Made by a program: the position numbers and the translations under genes. This document shows, piece by piece, positions 61,126 to 64,000 of a stretch of 64,000 bases of DNA. The stretch is from Prorocentrum cordatum (taxonomy: Eukaryota; Sar; Dinophyceae; Prorocentrales; Prorocentraceae): the NCBI GenBank assembly GCA_963575745.1, contig CAUYUJ010018305.1, positions 490,357-554,356 on the forward strand, read 5' to 3'. Numbering within the stretch: position 1 is the first letter of the stretch; every line of letters starts with the position of its first letter. The notes beneath the pieces were generated by a model. The model made no database searches and had not been told where the DNA came from. It saw only the letters and a program-made list of their open reading frames with translations.

Positions 61126-61771
61126 GTGATGCGCAGGAGAGTCGAGAATGCCGATGGTAGTACGGGAAGGGTTTCCGATTCTGTCTCGGAGCCAGCTCCC
61201 GAACCAGCGAACCCACTTCTTGAGACCATGCGCAGGGCCGGAACATCAGGGCCGGGCATGGGTCTTCTAGCTCGCAGAGAAGCTCCACTCGCTGTTAAGC
61301 CATTTGAATTGCTTGTCGGATTCTTCAATGAACGCGCCTTGCATAAGCCGCAATCCAAGGAAGAGCTAAAGAGTGCAAAGAATTTATTAGATCACGGGGA
61401 ATCTGAGGACGGTAGAAACGGTTTCCGACTGGCAAGACAAGACGAATGGGGAAAATGACGGAAACTCAACGCCGCCGTGCCTATTGATTCCGTGGAACTG
61501 CAAATTCTTCTCGACGAAGGATGCCGCATGGTAGCTGCGCAATGGATTGAGAGGGACAAGAATGAATATCTCCATAGACTGTGTGGACCTCCGGTTGCAC
61601 CGCAATGCATGAGTAGACTTGTCGCGCGTGGAGATATGGAAGAGTCGTTGGGCATCCGTGCGGATCCACCTACATGCGAACTCGAAGGGCTAAGGTTGAT
61701 CGTATCATGGGCTGTCGGTACACTGAAGACGTGCAAGTGTGCCGACGTTGCATCTGCGTACTTCCAGGGGG
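61126..61771 (+). pseudogene. Copia reverse transcriptase, N-terminal part only
   Basis: FRLARQDEWGK, TGA (61456-61458, where Trp is expected), RKLNAAVPIDSVELQILLDE, QWIERDKNEYLHR, PQCMSRLVARGDMEES, TCELEGLRLIVSWAVG, CKCADVASAYFQGE. The last block is the motif A region (D-x-S/A-A-F/Y) of Ty1/copia reverse transcriptases. The sequence then stops at the repeat junction, so motifs B to E and RNase H are missing. Confidence 0.85.
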
Positions 61772-62549
61772 AGGCCGTCTCGGACCATCTTGGGCGGACT
61801 TGGAGGCCATGTTGGGCCATTTTGGAGGCCATCTTGGGCCAACGTGGCCACCTTGGAGGCCATCTTGGCCATCTTGAGCGAACAATTGGGGAATTGTTCC
61901 TTTCCCGGTGGCCGGCGGGACGGGCCGAAGCCCCAGGGGGAGTTCTTTTGGAAACAGAACCAAAACCAAAACCGAAAAGTCCAGCACGCCAGGCACCCCT
62001 GCGATGAATCGACAGGGGGCGGCGGATCTAGTGGCCTTCGTGGGGACTCAGACGGGCTTCTTGGGGGCCTCTTTGGGCCTCTTGGGGGCCTCTTGGGAGC
62101 CTCTCTGGGCCACCTTGCCGCCTCTTGAAGCCTCTTGGGGGCTTCTTGGCGGGATGCTCGGATTTTCGATTCGTGTTTCCCCTTCTGGGTTCCTTTTGGG
62201 GCCGTCTTGGGGCCCTCTTGGGTTGAGGCCCTCTTGGAGGCCTCTTGGGCCGTCTTGGGGCTGTCTTGGGGAACTCTAGGGCCGTTTGGGGGCGTCGGGG
62301 AGCTGACAAGGTCAGAACGCCAAACTTCTTCAAACACCTAAGGCAAATCCATGATTTTGGCCTCTTCGGGCCCTCTCGGGGGCCTCTTGGGCCGTCTTGA
62401 AGCGGTCTTGGGAGCGTCTTGGGCCGTCGTGGAAAGGCGGCAAGGCGGGAGCGCGAAACGCCGTCAGACACCGATCACTTTCGCCTTGTGCGGGCCTCTT
62501 CGGAGGCCTCTTGGAGGTCTCTTGGGGCGTCTCGGGGGTCTCGAGGTCT
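61772..62549 (+). repeat. GGCCTCTTGG-family array, right part
   Basis: GGCCATCTTGGG and GGCCTCTTGGG words with a spacer containing CCATGATTTTGGCCTCTTCG (62350-62369). Same orientation and spacer type as 52691-53663. A non-repeat island at about 61905-62030 contains CGGGACGGGCCGAAGCCCC. Confidence 0.85.
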
Positions 62550-62557
62550 CTCTAGGG

Positions 62558-62683
62558 TTAAATCGGGCTTGTCCCTCTACAGGAAAATAAACAAATAGTA
62601 AAACAATACTCTGGGGTCGATTCTTTGACTTTTTAGATTTTTTTCTTCCAAAATCTCCCTGTAGGGGGACATGCCCGACCTGA
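62558..62683 (+). mobile_element. MITE-A copy 7 (126 bp), exact 8-bp target duplication
   Basis: Left end TTAAATCGGGCTTGTCCCTC, right end GGGGACATGCCCGACCTGA. CTCTAGGG is present intact on both sides (62550-62557, 62684-62691). The best preserved insertion of the family in this window. Confidence 0.95.
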
Positions 62684-62691
62684 CTCTAGGG

Positions 62692-63126
62692 GCCAGCTGG
62701 AGCGTCTGAGGTCGATCTCTCTGGAGCTCGAGGCGGTCTCGGAGGACCCTCTGGGCACCCCTCGTGGGCCCGAAGACGTCGCGCGACAAGGCGCGGCGAG
62801 CCCCAGGGGAGCCGCGGCGAGCCCCAGAAGACTTGGTACCTTCGGGTTCCGGGCCCCTCAAGAGACTCCTCGGGGGTGAGGGCTGAGGCTCCGGGGATTG
62901 GGCAGAGGACCCGGGGGACACGCCCACTCCGTGCCCAGAGGCACGTTGGCGGATTTAGGCGATGCGATGCGGCCCGATGCACGCACGGCGGCGTCGTGCA
63001 TCCAAGCGCGGCCGATCCGATCCGATACTGACTCTGAGCCGATGCGGCCCAATTCGATGCACATTCCGATCCGATGCGATTTCCTGTTTCGATGCTGGCA
63101 GATCTTGTCTTGTGCTCGCCGACACA
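62692..63126. other. Non-genic stretch with CCGATNCGATG words
   Basis: 62960-63085 is rich in GATGCGATGCGG/GATCCGATCCGA words. 62775-62835 has a short GCGGCGAGCCCCAG direct repeat. No gene is recognised up to the exon-like segment. Confidence 0.45.
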
Positions 63127-63239
63127 GGCGGGAGGCGCACGTGCTGGTAAAGAACACCTTTATCAACGTGTCGGAGGACGACGACGAGGACGAGCAGCCC
63201 TCGTGCTCACCGTCGGCCGCAAATGTCCCCAAACCCTGA
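63127..63239 (+). CDS. Terminal exon-like segment with KNTFI motif
   Basis: After CGCCGACACAG (good 3' splice acceptor context) one frame reads REAHVLVKNTFINVSEDDDE then DEQPSCSPSAANVPKP and a TGA stop at 63237. It shares KNTFI-acidic-EQP with 33990-34145. No start or upstream exon is identified. Confidence 0.4.
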
Positions 63240-63245
63240 TTCTCG

Positions 63246-63480
63246 ATCCTTCTTTCTCCTCACCACCTCCCTCCCTCCCTCCCTCCTCCCTCCCTCCTCC
63301 CTCCTCCCTCCTCCCTCATCCCCCTCATCCCCCTTCTTCCTCCTGCTTCTCGCTCCTCCTTCCTCTTCTTTCCACCCACTCCCTCCTTACCCGTCCTTCC
63401 TCCTCTCTCCTCCCACTTCCTCCCTCTCCTCCTGCCTCCTCCTCCTCCGCCCGCCCCTCCTCCTCCTCCTCCTCCTCCTT
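63246..63480 (+). repeat. TCCC/TCC pyrimidine array
   Basis: CTCCC units (63266-63320), TTCC-rich sequence and a final (TCC)n at 63455-63480. Confidence 0.9.
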
Positions 63481-63736
63481 GGCCATTTCGCGCCGAGCCC
63501 GCCTTTGGCCTGCAGAGAGGCGGCGTACGGCAAAGCGAGGGCCAACTTCGAAGTGGCAGTGCCCTCGCGGGCTGGATGGCCCTCAGGACCCACGCGCGCA
63601 ATGGGTGGACTTGCGGCAGCTGCAGGTCACAGCACGGGGACGGCTAGGATTCCTGCTGGGAGTGTTGGAAGCTCGAGGGCAACATGAAGTCCCAGGGCGA
63701 CGGCAACCACAGCAGCGGCACCACGGAGAGCTAGGA
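63481..63736. other. Unique stretch
   Basis: GC-rich sequence whose frames have no recognised similarity. It may hold decayed coding sequence belonging to the following pseudogene. Confidence 0.35.
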
Positions 63737-64000
63737 CGCCGCCAAGGCCAAGCTCCGCAAGCTCAGAGGCCACCTCCAGGAGATGCGGAAGCAGGCTCAC
63801 GACCCCGACGTCGCCCCGTCGGTTGCCGACTACACCACCCACCTTCAGAAGCAGGTTAATGAGTTGCAGGAGGCTGTCGACGCAGGCAGCGACGTCCCGC
63901 GATGCTTTTCATAATGCAAGATCGTGCGGGAAAAGAACAAGTGCGAGGCCCAGCGGGGCCGCACCAGGGAGCGAGTCGATCAGCAGCAGAAGGACATCCA
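63737..64000 (+). pseudogene. Coiled-coil coding remnant, possibly retroelement ORF1, runs off the window
   Basis: Directly after an in-frame TAG (63734) the frame reads DAAKAKLRKLRGHLQEMRKQ, then YTTHLQKQVNELQEAVDAGS, a TAA (63914-63916), then CKIVREKNKCEAQRGRTRER. Heptad-like, Glu/Lys/Gln/Arg-rich composition continues across the stop, so this is an interrupted coiled-coil protein. The style resembles the coiled coil of the LINE ORF1 at 22354, but I see no direct sequence match. Confidence 0.45.

Larger units (their letters stand above)
53664..61771 (+). mobile_element. Ty1/copia retrotransposon, degenerate and truncated inside reverse transcriptase
   Basis: Order: 5' LTR candidate, primer-binding site, gag with zinc knuckle, protease, long linker, integrase, integrase C-terminal domain, reverse transcriptase N-terminal part. 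The gag-protease-integrase-reverse transcriptase order identifies Ty1/copia (Pseudoviridae-like) rather than Ty3. At least ten in-frame stops and several frame changes are present. At about 61771, directly after the motif A equivalent, sequence switches to the GGCCTCTTGG array; the rest of reverse transcriptase, RNase H and the 3' LTR are absent. Non-functional. Confidence 0.88.

Overview
The window reads as repeat-dominated nuclear DNA of a core dinoflagellate. The best evidence is a perfect genomic copy of the 22-nt dinoflagellate spliced leader (22177-22198) at the 5' end of a long retroelement. Supporting evidence: a short SAM-domain gene fragment whose intron fits GA-AG better than GT-AG, a dinoflagellate-style Ty1/copia polyprotein, very GC-rich coding sequence, and near absence of conventional genes. 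I cannot name the genus with confidence; a Prorocentrum-like genome is a guess.

Layout. 1-5.7 kb: a GGCCTCTTGG-type repeat, small palindromes and long triplet arrays ((TCC)n, (GTC)n, a 9-bp GGCGGAGGA array). 5.7-15.5 kb: three co-oriented composite cassettes (5704-7260, 8125-11329, 13575-15516) with the same head and tail but different tandem-repeat cores (16-bp, 24-bp, 73-bp and ~420-bp units). Between them lie an 83-bp x5 array and a second GGCCTCTTGG array. 15.5-22.2 kb: sparse, with one foldback, a SAM-domain exon pair (17968-18480), another exon candidate and a second foldback.

22177-~29480 holds an essentially full-length LINE: spliced leader, ORF1 (zinc-finger/coiled-coil protein), a ~275-bp coding tandem repeat, then ORF2 (APE-type endonuclease, reverse transcriptase, RNase H, all with recognisable catalytic residues). 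(TCC)n flanks it on both sides.

29.5-50.6 kb is triplet repeat interleaved with short non-autonomous elements. MITE-A has TIRs beginning TYARGTCGGGC, six copies here plus one at 62.6 kb, and 8-bp target duplications; an unoccupied paralogous site supports the boundaries. MITE-B has a TA duplication, and one copy is nested inside a MITE-A copy. Several further foldback families (C to G, J) and two longer dispersed repeats (H, K) occur here. An exon-like segment with a KNTFI motif lies at 34.0 kb and a second at 63.1 kb. There is a 100-N assembly gap at 41061-41160 inside (TCC)n.

50.8-52.2 kb is a long GAT/GCT then purine-only tract. 52.7-62.5 kb is one GGCCTCTTGG array split by an 8.1-kb Ty1/copia element (53664-61771). 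The element keeps a short 5' LTR candidate, primer-binding site, gag, protease, linker, integrase and the start of reverse transcriptase, but carries many stops and is cut off inside reverse transcriptase. The window ends in a decayed coiled-coil reading frame (63737-64000).

Only the LINE has long intact reading frames. The rest shows repeated rounds of element insertion, microsatellite growth and decay around a few exon fragments.
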